Assembly: GCF_015694725.1 (NCBI RefSeq)
Contig: NZ_JADQDQ010000008.1
Span: 184,586 to 248,585, forward strand
Reading direction: 5' to 3'
DNA from: Hymenobacter jeongseonensis
GTDB lineage: Bacteria; Bacteroidota; Bacteroidia; Cytophagales; Hymenobacteraceae
DNA length: 64,000 nt
The position numbers and the translations under genes were made by a program. Under the pieces are notes generated by a model. That model made no database searches and was not told the DNA's origin. It worked only from the letters and a program-made list of their open reading frames with translations. Positions 7,600-16,119 of this stretch are shown in pieces. Numbering within the stretch: the first letter of the stretch is position 1; each line of letters starts with the position of its first letter.

Positions 7600-8769
7600 T
7601 TACTTAATGCGGACCCTGCGGCCGGGCTGCAAGGTCTTGACGCCGGGATTTAATCTTTTCAAGGTGCTCAGTCCCACTCCGTGTCGTTCGGCAATTTCCG
7701 AAAGGGTATCGCCCGAGCGCACTTTGTAAGTGACGGTCTGCCGGGCCTTGGAAGGCCGACTGCTGCTGCTCCGGCTATTGCTGCTCCGACTCCGGTTTTG
7801 CAGGGCGCGGCTGTAGTAGTTGAACAGTTCCGACGTAATGGTGAAATTATCCTTGCGCAGTTTGTAGTCCGGGAAATCGTACACCAGCGCCGGATTGATA
7901 GGGTTGCCCTGGTAGCGCACCTCGAAATGCAAATGCGAGCCCGTGCTCCGCCCCGTGTTACCGCCGTAGCCAATGAGCTGCCCCGCTTTCACAAAAGTAC
8001 CGACGGGTACCAAGGCCTTACTCATATGGCCATAAATCGTTTCCAGGCCGTTGTAGTGGCGCACCAAAATGTAGTTGCCGTAGCCGCCCCCGTCCCACGC
8101 GTTGATGCGCACCACGCCATCGAAGACACTTTTCACTGAGTCGCCGGTATTCAGGTCAAGGTCCATGCCGTAATGCCAACGGTAGCCCCGGAAGGCAAAC
8201 CCCGAGGTAATGGGGGTTTTAACCAGGGGCATACTAGCGAAGCGCTGGCGCGGCGGGTCAATCAGCTTCAGCTTCAGGGAGTCGCGGTAGCTGCGGCCAT
8301 CCACGCGGTAAGGGTTCACGCTGCGCGTATCCCAAATGGAATAATAGCCTGCCACTTTCACCCAGGAAGAATCAATCAGCACTTCCTCCGACATCTCCAC
8401 AATTTCCTGCCCGCCCAAATTGAGTTTGGAAGTATCCTCGCTCACAATGCTGAGCTTTTTGGCTGGATTAAAGAAAATTGATTTCGCCGCATCGGAGTTG
8501 TCGTCGGGCAATTCCTCGGTCTCAATCACCGTAGTTGTATCGGGACGCACGTAGCGCATCTTGGGCGTTTTGATGCGAAAAAAATCGGCATTGCCGGAGG
8601 TGCTGCCCGCCCGGGCTTTGGTGCGGGGCGCCTTGCGCCGCTGAGCCTGGGCCGGATTGAGGCCAGCCAGCACCAGCAAAAATGCCAGCAGCAGCAGCGC
8701 CGGCCGCCAGTAAGTTGTTTTCAGAAAGGTCAAAAGCAAACAGGAAAAAGGCCGAGGGCATTGGAGCAA
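7600..8769 (-). CDS. M23 family peptidase with C-terminal LysM domain
   Basis: A 389-residue envelope protein. A hydrophobic stretch at about 23-41 (ALLLLAFLLVLAGLNPAQAQ) is a signal peptide. The M23 lysostaphin-like zinc peptidase domain spans about 200-310 with ligands in HYGMDLDL and SHLHFEVR. A Ser/Arg-rich linker leads to a single LysM domain at about 342-389 (TYKVRSGDTLSEIAERHGVGLSTLKRLN), which binds glycan. M23 enzymes cut peptide cross-links of peptidoglycan; HxxxD and HLH ligands are intact here, so it is probably active rather than an EnvC-like activator. The only ATG in frame is at 8769, which gives an unusually long n-region; a TTG closer to the hydrophobic core (around 8724) is an alternative start. 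Confidence 0.85.
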   Translation of the reverse strand: MLQCPRPFSCLLLTFLKTTYWRPALLLLAFLLVLAGLNPAQAQRRKAPRTKARAGSTSGNADFFRIKTPKMRYVRPDTTTVIETEELPDDNSDAAKSIFFNPAKKLSIVSEDTSKLNLGGQEIVEMSEEVLIDSSWVKVAGYYSIWDTRSVNPYRVDGRSYRDSLKLKLIDPPRQRFASMPLVKTPITSGFAFRGYRWHYGMDLDLNTGDSVKSVFDGVVRINAWDGGGYGNYILVRHYNGLETIYGHMSKALVPVGTFVKAGQLIGYGGNTGRSTGSHLHFEVRYQGNPINPALVYDFPDYKLRKDNFTITSELFNYYSRALQNRSRSSNSRSSSSRPSKARQTVTYKVRSGDTLSEIAERHGVGLSTLKRLNPGVKTLQPGRRVRIK

Positions 8770-8810
8770 AAGTCCACACCCTCGTGCCGTTCAGTCTAAA
8801 CAAAGAAGTC

Positions 8811-8842
8811 AGGCAAGACGAACCACAAAGCTCGTCTTGCCT
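8811..8842. terminator. Hairpin between trxB and the M23 peptidase gene
   Basis: An 11-bp perfect stem (8811-8821 with 8832-8842) lies 20 bp after the trxB stop on the minus strand. The sequence after it (GACTTCTTTG) is only moderately T-rich, so termination is possible but not certain. Confidence 0.4.
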
Positions 8843-8862
8843 AACACGTCAATGCAAGGATT

Positions 8863-9798
8863 TTAGTGTGCGCCGAGCGCGGCTAAATAACGCTCCGCGT
8901 CGAGCGCCGCCATACAGCCGGTGCCAGCCGCCGTCACGGCCTGCCGATAAGTGTAGTCCTGCACGTCGCCGCATGCAAATACGCCGTCCACGTTGGTTTT
9001 GCTGGTGCCGGGTATGGTCTTCAAATAGCCCTGCTCGTCGTGGTGCAGGAAGGGCTGAAAAATCTTGGAGTTGGGCTCGTGGCCAATGGCCACGAAGAAG
9101 CCCGTCAACTTGATTTCCTTCGTTTCATGGGTCAGCAGGTTTTTTACTCGTACCCCCTCCACTGCGTGCTCGCCCAAAATCTCGTCGGTCACGGTGTTGA
9201 ATAACACCTCAATCTTGGGATTATCCAGCACGCGCTGCTGCATGATTTTTGAGGCTTTCATTTCGCCTTTGCGCACTATCATGGTCACCTTGCTGCACAG
9301 GTTGGCCAAGTAAGTGGCCTCCTCAGCAGCGGTATCACCCGCGCCCACAATGGCCACTTCCTGGCCCCGGTAGAAAAAGCCGTCGCACACAGCGCAGGCC
9401 GATACCCCCGAGCCATTGAGCTTCGCTTCCGAAGGAATACCCAGCCACTTAGCCGAAGCCCCGGTTGCAATAATCACGGTATCAGCCGTCAACTCCAGTG
9501 TTTCATCGATGGTGATTTTACGCGGGTGCACCGAAAAATCAACCGCGGTGGCAATGCCGTAACGAATATCAGTACCAAACCGACTGGCCTGCTTTTTCAG
9601 GTCTTCCATCATCTGCGGCCCCATCACGCCATCGGCATAGCCAGGGAAATTCTCCACGTCGTTGGTAATAGTGAGCTGACCGCCCGGTTGCAAACCCATG
9701 TACATTACCGGCGCCATGTTCGCCCGAGCCGCATAAATAGCAGCAGTATAACCGGCCGGGCCGGAGCCAATAATCAGGCACTTGATGTGTTCAGACAT
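8863..9798 (-). CDS. trxB: Thioredoxin-disulfide reductase
   Basis: A 311-residue flavoprotein that passes electrons from NADPH to thioredoxin in the cytoplasm. Domains in order are FAD-binding (GSGPAGYTAAIYAARA from residue 11), the NADPH-binding insertion (VGAGDTAAEEATYLA near 150), and the second FAD part (GVFACGDVQDYTYRQAVTAAGTG near 275). The redox-active pair is Cys135 and Cys138 in SACAVCDGFF. Length and motifs are those of the low-molecular-weight bacterial enzyme. It stands between rpoD and the M23 gene, each with its own signals. No thioredoxin gene is adjacent. Confidence 0.95.
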   Translation of the reverse strand: MSEHIKCLIIGSGPAGYTAAIYAARANMAPVMYMGLQPGGQLTITNDVENFPGYADGVMGPQMMEDLKKQASRFGTDIRYGIATAVDFSVHPRKITIDETLELTADTVIIATGASAKWLGIPSEAKLNGSGVSACAVCDGFFYRGQEVAIVGAGDTAAEEATYLANLCSKVTMIVRKGEMKASKIMQQRVLDNPKIEVLFNTVTDEILGEHAVEGVRVKNLLTHETKEIKLTGFFVAIGHEPNSKIFQPFLHHDEQGYLKTIPGTSKTNVDGVFACGDVQDYTYRQAVTAAGTGCMAALDAERYLAALGAH

Positions 9799-9904
9799 TT
9801 CGAAGATTGTAGCGCAAAGCCCTGCTTTGCGAATCGTTGAATTATAGAATTTAAATGCTCACATCACACGGCACTTCACATTACCGCAATGCTGAGGCTG
9901 TACA

Positions 9905-9934
9905 AAAAACCCCAACCTAACGGTCGGGGTTTTT
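9905..9934 (-). terminator. Terminator of rpoD
   Basis: A 13-bp stem with one mismatch (9905-9917 with 9922-9934) closes on a TAAC loop 20 bp after the rpoD stop, and reads into a T6 run on the minus strand. Confidence 0.8.
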
Positions 9935-9954
9935 CATTCTGCAAAACTAATTGA

Positions 9955-10818
9955 TTAGCCGAGATAAGGCTTCAGCGCTTTTGAGCGCGACGTGTGCCGC
10001 AGACGACGAATGGCCTTCTCCTTAATCTGACGAACCCGCTCGCGGGTCAGGTTAAACTTCTCGCCGATTTCCTCCAAAGTCAAAGCGGCTTCGCCGTTCA
10101 ACCCAAAGTACAGCGTGATAACATCAGCTTCGCGCTTGGTGAGCGTGCTCAGGGCGCGCTGCACTTCCTTGCGGAGCGAGTCGTTCATCAGGGCCATGTC
10201 CGGCGACTCCTCGTCCTCGTTTTCGAGTACGTCGAGCAAGCGGTTTTCTTCACCCTGCACAAACGGTGCATCCACGGATACGTGACGGCCCGAGATTTTC
10301 AGGGTGTCCACTACTTCTGAAGTGGTCAGCTCAAGAACTTCAGCGATTTCTTCGGGCGAAGGCTCGCGCTCAAACTTCTGTTCCAGTTCCGAGAATGACT
10401 TGCTGATTTTGTTCAGCGAACCCACGCGGTTCAGGGGCAAACGCACAATACGGCTCTGCTCGGCCAAGGCCTGCAGAATAGACTGACGAATCCACCATAC
10501 AGCGTAGGAAATGAATTTAAAACCGCGGGTTTCATCAAAGCGTTTGGCAGCTTTGATAAGGCCGAGGTTGCCCTCGTTGATGAGGTCACCGAGGCTCAGG
10601 CCCTGGTTCTGGTATTGCTTGGCTACCGATACAACGAAACGCAGGTTGGCTTTGGTCAATTTCTCCAGCGCTTGCTGGTCTCCGTCGCGGATACGCTGCG
10701 CGAGCGTTACCTCCTCGTCGGGCGTGAGCAAATCAACCTTGCCAATCTCCTGGAGGTATTTATCCAGCGACTGGCTTTCGCGGTTGGTAATCTGCTTACT
10801 AATTTTTAGCTGTCTCAT
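9955..10818 (-). CDS. rpoD: Primary RNA polymerase sigma factor (RpoD/SigA)
   Basis: A 287-residue sigma-70 protein. It starts MRQLKISKQITNRESQSLDKYL, which is the usual N-terminus of Bacteroidota primary sigma; region 1.1 is absent. Region 1.2 spans about 15-45, region 2 contains NLRFVVSVAKQYQNQGLSLGDLINEG and YAVWWIRQSILQALAEQ (core binding and -7 element recognition), region 3 is about 140-200, and region 4 ends with LTLEEIGEKFNLTRERVRQIKEKAIRRLR, which reads the -33 element. In this phylum this factor recognises promoters of the TTTG / TAnnTTTG type. The ATG at 10818 was chosen over a frame extending to 10917 because the family begins here. It is monocistronic, bounded by its own terminator. 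Confidence 0.96.
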   Translation of the reverse strand: MRQLKISKQITNRESQSLDKYLQEIGKVDLLTPDEEVTLAQRIRDGDQQALEKLTKANLRFVVSVAKQYQNQGLSLGDLINEGNLGLIKAAKRFDETRGFKFISYAVWWIRQSILQALAEQSRIVRLPLNRVGSLNKISKSFSELEQKFEREPSPEEIAEVLELTTSEVVDTLKISGRHVSVDAPFVQGEENRLLDVLENEDEESPDMALMNDSLRKEVQRALSTLTKREADVITLYFGLNGEAALTLEEIGEKFNLTRERVRQIKEKAIRRLRHTSRSKALKPYLG

Positions 10819-10940
10819 GGGACTAGGTAAGAACGATATCTGATGGGGTTGTACGTAAGAAAAAGCCGCCCGGCTAGTCCCCTCAGTCAGAGGAAGCCAA
10901 CAGGCTCCCCCTGACATTAGTTCGGGACTTCGGCGCCTAT

Positions 10941-13112
10941 CTAGGCTTGAGCTTCGCCATTGCTGGCGGCCGCCGCCTCGGGCTTGGGCAGCAGCACCTT
11001 GCGCGAGAGCCGGTACTTGCCGGTTTTCTTATCGATTTCCACCAGTTTCACGTCAATATCCTGCCCCACTTCCAACAAGCCTTCCAGGGTCTGAATCCGC
11101 TCGTGCGTCACCTCCGAGATGTGCAGCAAGCCATCTTTGCCCGGCATGATTTCCACGAAGGCACCGTAGGGCTGGATGCTGCGCACCTTGCCTTTGTAGG
11201 TTTCACCCACTTCCGGCTGGGCCGCGATGGCCCGGATGCGGTCGATGGCGCCCTGCATGTCCTCCTGGTTGGAGGCGTAGATGCTCACGTGGCCCTTCTC
11301 GTCCTTCTCCTCGATAATAACCGTGGCGTTGGTATCCTTCTGGATTTGCTGAATGACTTTGCCACCTGGCCCGATTACCGCGCCGATGAATTCTTTGTCA
11401 ATCAACATCTTGTGCGAGCGCGGCGTGTGAGGCTTCAACTCCGCAGCCGGCGCGGCAATGGTCTTCGCCATTTCGCGCAGGATGTGCAGGCGGCCTTCGC
11501 GAGCTTGGTGCAGCGCAGCCGTCAAAATCTCATTACTCAAGCCCTGGATTTTGATGTCCATCTGGCAGGCGCAAATGCCTTTTTCGGTGCCGGTCACTTT
11601 GAAGTCCATGTCGCCGAGGTGGTCCTCGTCGCCGAGAATGTCGCTCAATACGGCGTACTCACCCGTTTCCTTGTCTTGTACCAGACCCATGGCGATGCCG
11701 GCCACGGCGGCCGAAATCTTCACACCGGCATCCATCAGCGCCAGCGAACCGGCGCATACGGTTGCCATCGAGCTGGAACCGTTCGACTCCAGGATGTCCG
11801 ACACAATGCGGATGGTGTAGGGGTTCTCCTCATCGGGCGGCAGCACCTGGCGCAGCGAGCGCAGGGCCAAGTTGCCGTGACCAATTTCGCGACGGCCAGC
11901 GCCGCGGTTAGGCTTCACCTCACCGGTCGAGAAACCGGGGAAGTTGTAGTGCAGCATGAATTTCGAGTAGCCCTTGGTGAGGGGCTGGTCGACAATCTGC
12001 TCGTCGAGCTTGGTGCCGAGGGTAGCCGTGGTCAGGCTCTGGGTTTCGCCGCGGGTGAAGATGGCCGAGCCGTGGGCACCGGGCAAGTAGTTGATTTCCG
12101 ACCAGATGGGGCGGATTTCGGTGAGCTGGCGGCCGTCGAGGCGCACCCGCTCCTTCACCATCATGTCGCGGATGGCTTTCTTCTCGGCGGCGCTGTAGTA
12201 GCGGCCGAACATCTTCATGTCCAGTTCGGGCTGGTCAGCCAACAGCTTCTCCAAAAACGCCTTTTTCACCTGCGAAAAGCCTTCTTTGCGGCCGCCCTTG
12301 CTGGTGTTGCCGGCGCGGGCCACGTCGTAAGCACCTTGGTAGATGCCGGCATGGATGTGCTTTTTCAGCTCCTCGTTCTCGTCGTACTTCGGATACTCGC
12401 GTGGCTGCGACTCCGGCGTGCGGCCCACAGCCTCGGCCAGGTCCTTTTGCAGCTGGCACTGGGCCTTGATGGCTTCGTGGCCGAAGGCAATGGCCGCCAC
12501 CATTTCCTCTTCGCTCACTTCCTTCATGGCGCCTTCCACCATGGCCACGGAGTCGGCAGTAGCGCCTACCATGAGGTCCATGTCGGCGCGGGCCAAATCG
12601 GAAGTCTTGGGGTTAATCTGGAACTGGCCGTCGATGCGCGCCACGCGCACTTCGGAAATGGGGCCAGCAAACGGAATGTCCGAAATCGACAAAGCTGCCG
12701 AAGCGGCCAAAGCGGCCAGGGCGTCGGGCTGCACTTCTTTGTCGGCAGAGATGAGCGTAATCATCACCTGCACTTCGTAGTGGTAGTCCTTGGGGAACAT
12801 CGGCCGCAGGATGCGGTCGACGAGGCGGCAGACTAGGATTTCGTAGTCCGACAGGCGGCCTTCGCGGCGCTGGAACGAGCCGGGGATTTTGCCGGCCGAG
12901 CCAAATTTCTCCTGGTAGTCTACCGACAGCGGCAGGAAGTCAACGCCTTCGCGCTGGCTCGGGGCCGAAACCACCGTGGCGAGCAGCATGGTATCGCCGA
13001 GGCGAACCACAACGGCGCCGTCGGCGAATTTGGCCAGCTTGCCGGTTTCGATGGAGATAACGCGGCCGTCAGGCAGCGCCAAGGTTTTGGTAATGGCGTG
13101 GGGTTGGGACAT
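10941..13112 (-). CDS. pnp: Polyribonucleotide nucleotidyltransferase (PNPase)
   Basis: A 723-residue phosphorolytic 3'-5' exoribonuclease that degrades and trims RNA. It has two RNase PH domains separated by a helical region (the second begins near TQSLTTATLG), then a KH domain with the GxxG loop GPGGKVIQQI near 575 and an S1 domain (GETYKGKVRSIQPYGAFVEIMPGKDGLLHISEV, about 635-700). The C-terminus is a short Ala/Glu tail. The protein begins MSQPHAITKTLALPDGRVISIETGKLAKFADGA, as in Bacteroidota homologues. It lies downstream of rpsO in the classical rpsO-pnp order, but a strong terminator separates the two, so pnp probably depends on read-through, processing, or its own promoter in the 13113-13260 gap. 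Confidence 0.96.
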   Translation of the reverse strand: MSQPHAITKTLALPDGRVISIETGKLAKFADGAVVVRLGDTMLLATVVSAPSQREGVDFLPLSVDYQEKFGSAGKIPGSFQRREGRLSDYEILVCRLVDRILRPMFPKDYHYEVQVMITLISADKEVQPDALAALAASAALSISDIPFAGPISEVRVARIDGQFQINPKTSDLARADMDLMVGATADSVAMVEGAMKEVSEEEMVAAIAFGHEAIKAQCQLQKDLAEAVGRTPESQPREYPKYDENEELKKHIHAGIYQGAYDVARAGNTSKGGRKEGFSQVKKAFLEKLLADQPELDMKMFGRYYSAAEKKAIRDMMVKERVRLDGRQLTEIRPIWSEINYLPGAHGSAIFTRGETQSLTTATLGTKLDEQIVDQPLTKGYSKFMLHYNFPGFSTGEVKPNRGAGRREIGHGNLALRSLRQVLPPDEENPYTIRIVSDILESNGSSSMATVCAGSLALMDAGVKISAAVAGIAMGLVQDKETGEYAVLSDILGDEDHLGDMDFKVTGTEKGICACQMDIKIQGLSNEILTAALHQAREGRLHILREMAKTIAAPAAELKPHTPRSHKMLIDKEFIGAVIGPGGKVIQQIQKDTNATVIIEEKDEKGHVSIYASNQEDMQGAIDRIRAIAAQPEVGETYKGKVRSIQPYGAFVEIMPGKDGLLHISEVTHERIQTLEGLLEVGQDIDVKLVEIDKKTGKYRLSRKVLLPKPEAAAASNGEAQA

Positions 13113-13260
13113 CAGCGGGATTTGCTTGGAAAAGCGACAGCGGGCGAGCAGCCAAAAACGAACGCCGCCAGCGGCCTTCGTTACTCAGGTAAACACAGCA
13201 ACAGCGCGCCGATACAAAACAGTGCCACGGGCCAGCCTCGGCGCAAAACCGACCCGAACA

Positions 13261-13300
13261 AAAAAAGAGTAGGGAACCTTCGTTGGAAGGCTCCCTACTC
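13261..13300 (-). terminator. Rho-independent terminator of rpsO
   Basis: Stem 13267-13281 with 13286-13300 (GAGTAGGGA and CCTTC arms flanking one mismatch, GTTG-type loop) followed on the minus strand by a T6 run at 13266-13261. It lies 13 bp after the rpsO stop, between rpsO and pnp. Confidence 0.88.
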
Positions 13301-13313
13301 TCAGACTCTGGAC

Positions 13314-13589
13314 TTACTTACGGATGCCCAGCTCCTTGATGATGGCGCGGTAGCGGTTGATTTCGCGGTGCTGCAGGTAGTCCAACATGCGGCGGCGCTT
13401 ACCTACCAGCTTCAGCAGGCCCAAGCGAGTGCTGTGGTCCTTCTTGTTGGCCTTCAAGTGCTCGGTGAGGTGGTTGATGCGGTGGGTGAAGAGACCAATT
13501 TGCGCCTCGGCCGAACCGGTATCGGTTTTCACTTTTTGCAGGCTATTCTTTTCGAAAATGGCCTGTTTTGCTTCTGTAGTTAAAATCAT
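13314..13589 (-). CDS. rpsO: 30S ribosomal protein S15
   Basis: A 91-residue protein that binds 16S rRNA early in assembly of the small subunit platform. The family core is evident: TGSAEAQIGLFTHRINHLTEHLKANKKDHSTRLGLLKLVGKRRRMLDYL. The ATG at 13589 is the normal family start (MILTTEAKQAIF); an upstream frame to 13670 is not conserved in character. It precedes pnp on the same strand, and in many bacteria S15 represses its own mRNA, although no leader structure stands out here. Confidence 0.96.
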   Translation of the reverse strand: MILTTEAKQAIFEKNSLQKVKTDTGSAEAQIGLFTHRINHLTEHLKANKKDHSTRLGLLKLVGKRRRMLDYLQHREINRYRAIIKELGIRK

Positions 13590-13749
13590 CGGTTGATAGG
13601 TATTACCCCGTCTTAGATTTTGGGATGAAAAAAATGTTGTTATGATACCCCACACATTGGGGTGCCGCAAAGGTACGCAATTTAAAAACAGGATAAAAGC
13701 GCGGTGGAGGATTTATGCAAATGCCCTGAAAGGTGGCTCAAAGCCCCGC

Positions 13750-15198
13750 CTATTCTTCTACCGCAGGCTCCGTGATTTTGCGCAGTGCCGGAATGCCAAG
13801 ACGCTGCGGCAACCGACGCCAAAAGTCCATTTCCAAGAGGCCGGAGTCGTTGTAGGCTTGATACAAGAAGAACAAGCCAGCGGGCAGCAGCACCAGATTA
13901 GACATCCACATGCCAATGCCAACGGGCATGACAAACTCGCGCCCGTACTTTTCGCCCATGATGCTAAGCACGTAATAGATGATAAAAAAGAGGATGGACA
14001 CCAGAATGGGCACCCCCAATCCGCCTTTCTTAATAATAGACCCCAAGGGCGCTCCAATCAGGAACATGAGCAATACAGCCATCGACTGTGAATATTTCCG
14101 GTAGACCTCAATCCGGAACAAGGCCGAACTACGCGCATATTCATTCATCCGCTCCGCGCTGGATGTCGCAAAAGCTTTCATGTTGTTGGCGCGGTTGGCC
14201 GCCTGCTGCAGGATGGGAGCCGTGGTCACGGCCAAACGCGAAGCCGGCACCTGCAATGCCTCAACCCGACGATTTGCGGCCCGCCCAGTGGTGTCGAACC
14301 GCAAAAAGGTATAATAGGCATTGGTTTGCCGCGTAAGTTGGCCTTGCTCGACGTGCAGCTTTTTTTGCACCGAATCGGTTGCCGTATGCAACTGCGCGAT
14401 GTTGAGCATCATTCGGTTTTCCTTAAACAGGTCCTCCGGCGTACGGGTAGTGCCGAATGAAGCCAAGGAGAAGGTGACCATGTTGTGGTCGAAGCCTTGC
14501 CGGACGAAGCTGGCGCCGGCCCGGTCCTGCGCATCGGGCTGCTCCACGTAGTTGTGGCCGTGGAAGAGTTCCAGACCAAGGTAGCCGCCATTGAACCGGG
14601 TGAACATGCGGCCCGAATCGGCCAGCATGACTTTGGCATTGCCCGATTGTTGGGTGTGGTCGTAAATCATGACGCCGTGCAACCGGTCGCCGTTTTCCCC
14701 GGATTTACGGTCCACCTTGATGGTGTAACCCGGAATTCCGTTGTAAAACACGCCTTCCCGAATATCCAAGGCCAGTTTTTGCTGCCGCACGTCCCACAAC
14801 AAGCTATACGCTTTAAGATTGGCGCGCGGAACAATGGTTTCGTTAAACCAAAACGCCCCCACCGCCAAGCCAGCGGTAAGCAAAAAGACGGGCAGCAAAA
14901 TACGAGTCAGGGCGATGCCCGATGCTTTGATGGCCGTAAGTTCGTGGTGCTCACCTAAATTCCCATACGTCATCAGCGATGAGAGCAGCACCGCCAAGGG
15001 CAGTGACACCGGTACGATGAGCACACTGAAATAAAACAGCAGCTGCAGCAACACGCCCGTTCCCAAGTCCTTGCCGATGATGTCATCAAGGTACTTTAGG
15101 AGTGTATGCGTGAGTAGAATAAACTGAACTACCGCAAACGTGAGCAGAAACGGCCCGGCAAAGGCCTTTAAAATAAGCTTATCGAGCTTTTTGAGCAT
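13750..15198 (-). CDS. LptF/LptG family permease of the LPS export ABC transporter
   Basis: A 482-residue inner-membrane protein of the YjgP/YjgQ family. LptF and LptG form the membrane part of the LptB2FG complex that extracts lipopolysaccharide from the inner membrane and pushes it to the LptC/LptA bridge. Three membrane helices lie in residues 1-115 (FLLTFAVVQFILLTH, LFYFSVLIVPVSLPLAVLLSSLMTYG, LLPVFLLTAGLAVGAFWF), a large periplasmic beta-jellyroll covers about 120-370, and three more helices end the protein (MAVLLMFLIGAPLGSIIKKGG, VPILVSILFFIIYYVLSIMGE, MSNLVLLPAGLFFLYQAY). IGAPLGSIIKKGG is the family signature. The ATG at 15198 begins MLKKLDKLILKAFAGPF, the usual start. Which of LptF or LptG it represents is uncertain. 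Confidence 0.88.
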   Translation of the reverse strand: MLKKLDKLILKAFAGPFLLTFAVVQFILLTHTLLKYLDDIIGKDLGTGVLLQLLFYFSVLIVPVSLPLAVLLSSLMTYGNLGEHHELTAIKASGIALTRILLPVFLLTAGLAVGAFWFNETIVPRANLKAYSLLWDVRQQKLALDIREGVFYNGIPGYTIKVDRKSGENGDRLHGVMIYDHTQQSGNAKVMLADSGRMFTRFNGGYLGLELFHGHNYVEQPDAQDRAGASFVRQGFDHNMVTFSLASFGTTRTPEDLFKENRMMLNIAQLHTATDSVQKKLHVEQGQLTRQTNAYYTFLRFDTTGRAANRRVEALQVPASRLAVTTAPILQQAANRANNMKAFATSSAERMNEYARSSALFRIEVYRKYSQSMAVLLMFLIGAPLGSIIKKGGLGVPILVSILFFIIYYVLSIMGEKYGREFVMPVGIGMWMSNLVLLPAGLFFLYQAYNDSGLLEMDFWRRLPQRLGIPALRKITEPAVEE

Positions 15199-15302
15199 AA
15201 GTAATGGCAACGGGAGTGGACTGATGCCAGCAGGAAAACGAAACTCCACGCGAAAAAGTACCGGAGCACAACGTGCTTCAGGCAACCAGCATTCCAGGAA
15301 TG

Positions 15303-15716
15303 CTACCCGCCTACCTGCTCCCGTAGCTTGGCCACGAGGCTTTCCCACATTTCCTGCTGCTCATCGGTATCGTGCGCGGAGGAGTAATCCACAACCCGCA
15401 GGTACACTTCGTCGGTCACCTGCGAGGAATCGAGGGTAAATTCTAAAAAGTTGGCATCGGCTACGGGCTGGCGGTGTTCGTCGAGGAATACGAACCGCAC
15501 CCCGCGGTTCAGGCGCTGGCCCGAAATCTCGGCGTAGTGGTTGTCCTGGTCCCAGATAAAGTTGAGGCGTTGCCCCTCTACGTACCGTACATCGTCACAA
15601 AACCACTGCGAAAGACCTGAAGCAGTTGCCAAGTAAGGAAAAAGAATTTTGGGTGACGCATTGATGGGGAATTCAACAACGAAACGCGTTTTAGTTTGGG
15701 TATCAGGCAAAGCCAT
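15303..15716 (-). CDS. START-like (SRPBCC) domain protein
   Basis: A 137-residue protein containing one SRPBCC fold: it begins TKTRFVVEFPINASPKILFPYLATASGLSQWFCDDVRYVEG, the typical opening of AHSA1/START-like proteins, and ends with a long amphipathic helix (DEQQEMWESLVAKLREQVGG). The fold forms a hydrophobic cavity for a lipid or other ligand. Close relatives are widespread in Bacteroidota and of unknown role. Start ATG 15716 fits the family length; an upstream in-frame codon at 15749 would add an unrelated stretch. It lies 104 bp upstream of the LPS permease gene on the same strand, so joint transcription is possible. Confidence 0.72.
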   Translation of the reverse strand: MALPDTQTKTRFVVEFPINASPKILFPYLATASGLSQWFCDDVRYVEGQRLNFIWDQDNHYAEISGQRLNRGVRFVFLDEHRQPVADANFLEFTLDSSQVTDEVYLRVVDYSSAHDTDEQQEMWESLVAKLREQVGG

Positions 15717-15800
15717 AGGAATTAAGACGAAGGAGCCTGGACAAACCACGGTTTAAATCCGGCCACGGGAGAGAAATATGGTGTTTTTTGCCCCTGCAGC

Positions 15801-15832
15801 TTGCGTCGGGGCCTTTTGTAACGTTACCTTTG
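15801..15832 (+). promoter_or_regulatory. Probable sigma-A promoter of the tRNA gene
   Basis: An exact Bacteroidota -7 element TACCTTTG (15825-15832) lies 16 bp before the tRNA, with a TTG (15801-15803) 21 bp upstream as a possible -33 element. Transcription would begin near 15838. Assigned by consensus and position only. Confidence 0.55.
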
Positions 15833-15848
15833 CACCCACAAAAAACCC

Positions 15849-15922
15849 GGCGGGGTAGCTCAGTTGGTTAGAGCACAGGATTCATAACCCTGAGGTCACG
15901 AGTTCAACTCTCGTCCCCGCTA
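15849..15922 (+). tRNA. tRNA with CAU anticodon (annotated tRNA-Met)
   Basis: A complete 74-nt cloverleaf without encoded CCA. The acceptor arm GGCGGGG pairs with CCCCGCT (G1-U72 wobble), the D arm is GCTC/GAGC, the anticodon loop is TTCATAA, and the T arm is ACGAG/CTCGT around TTCAACT. The anticodon CAT could mean elongator Met, initiator Met or lysidine-modified Ile2. The three consecutive G:C pairs of initiators are missing (stem CAGGA against CCCTG, with an A31-C39 mismatch), and 1-72 is a G-U wobble rather than the C-A of E. coli initiator. Elongator Met or Ile2 is therefore more likely than initiator. Confidence 0.93.
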
Positions 15923-15926
15923 CTTC

Positions 15927-15963
15927 AAAAACCGTTTCGGCTATCGGCTGGAGCGGTTTTTTT
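15927..15963 (+). terminator. Terminator of the tRNA gene
   Basis: An 8-bp stem AAAAACCG/CGGTTTTT (15927-15934 with 15954-15961) begins 5 bp after the tRNA and runs into seven T residues. Confidence 0.75.
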
Positions 15964-16061
15964 ATTTTAAGCTAACCTTTAACTGGTTTTAAGGTTGGGG
16001 TGGCCGCGGAATAGCGGGTTGCCTCGAGTATAGCGCCACAAGAAATAGCAGGGCCCCAAAA

Positions 16062-16098
16062 CAAGAAAACGCTGAACCCAAAGGCCAGCGTTTTCTTG
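16062..16098 (-). terminator. Terminator of the thrS-infC-rpmI-rplT operon
   Basis: A perfect 13-bp stem (16062-16074 with 16086-16098) lies 22 bp after the rplT stop and reads into TTGTTTTGGG on the minus strand. Confidence 0.82.
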
Positions 16099-16119
16099 CT
16101 AAATCGCGCTGAAAGGCAC

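Noticed and set aside
10947..12836. Very long open frame on the plus strand opposite pnp
   Set aside because: Low-complexity His/Val/Leu-rich translation is typical of the antisense of a GC-rich gene; the minus strand encodes a textbook PNPase.
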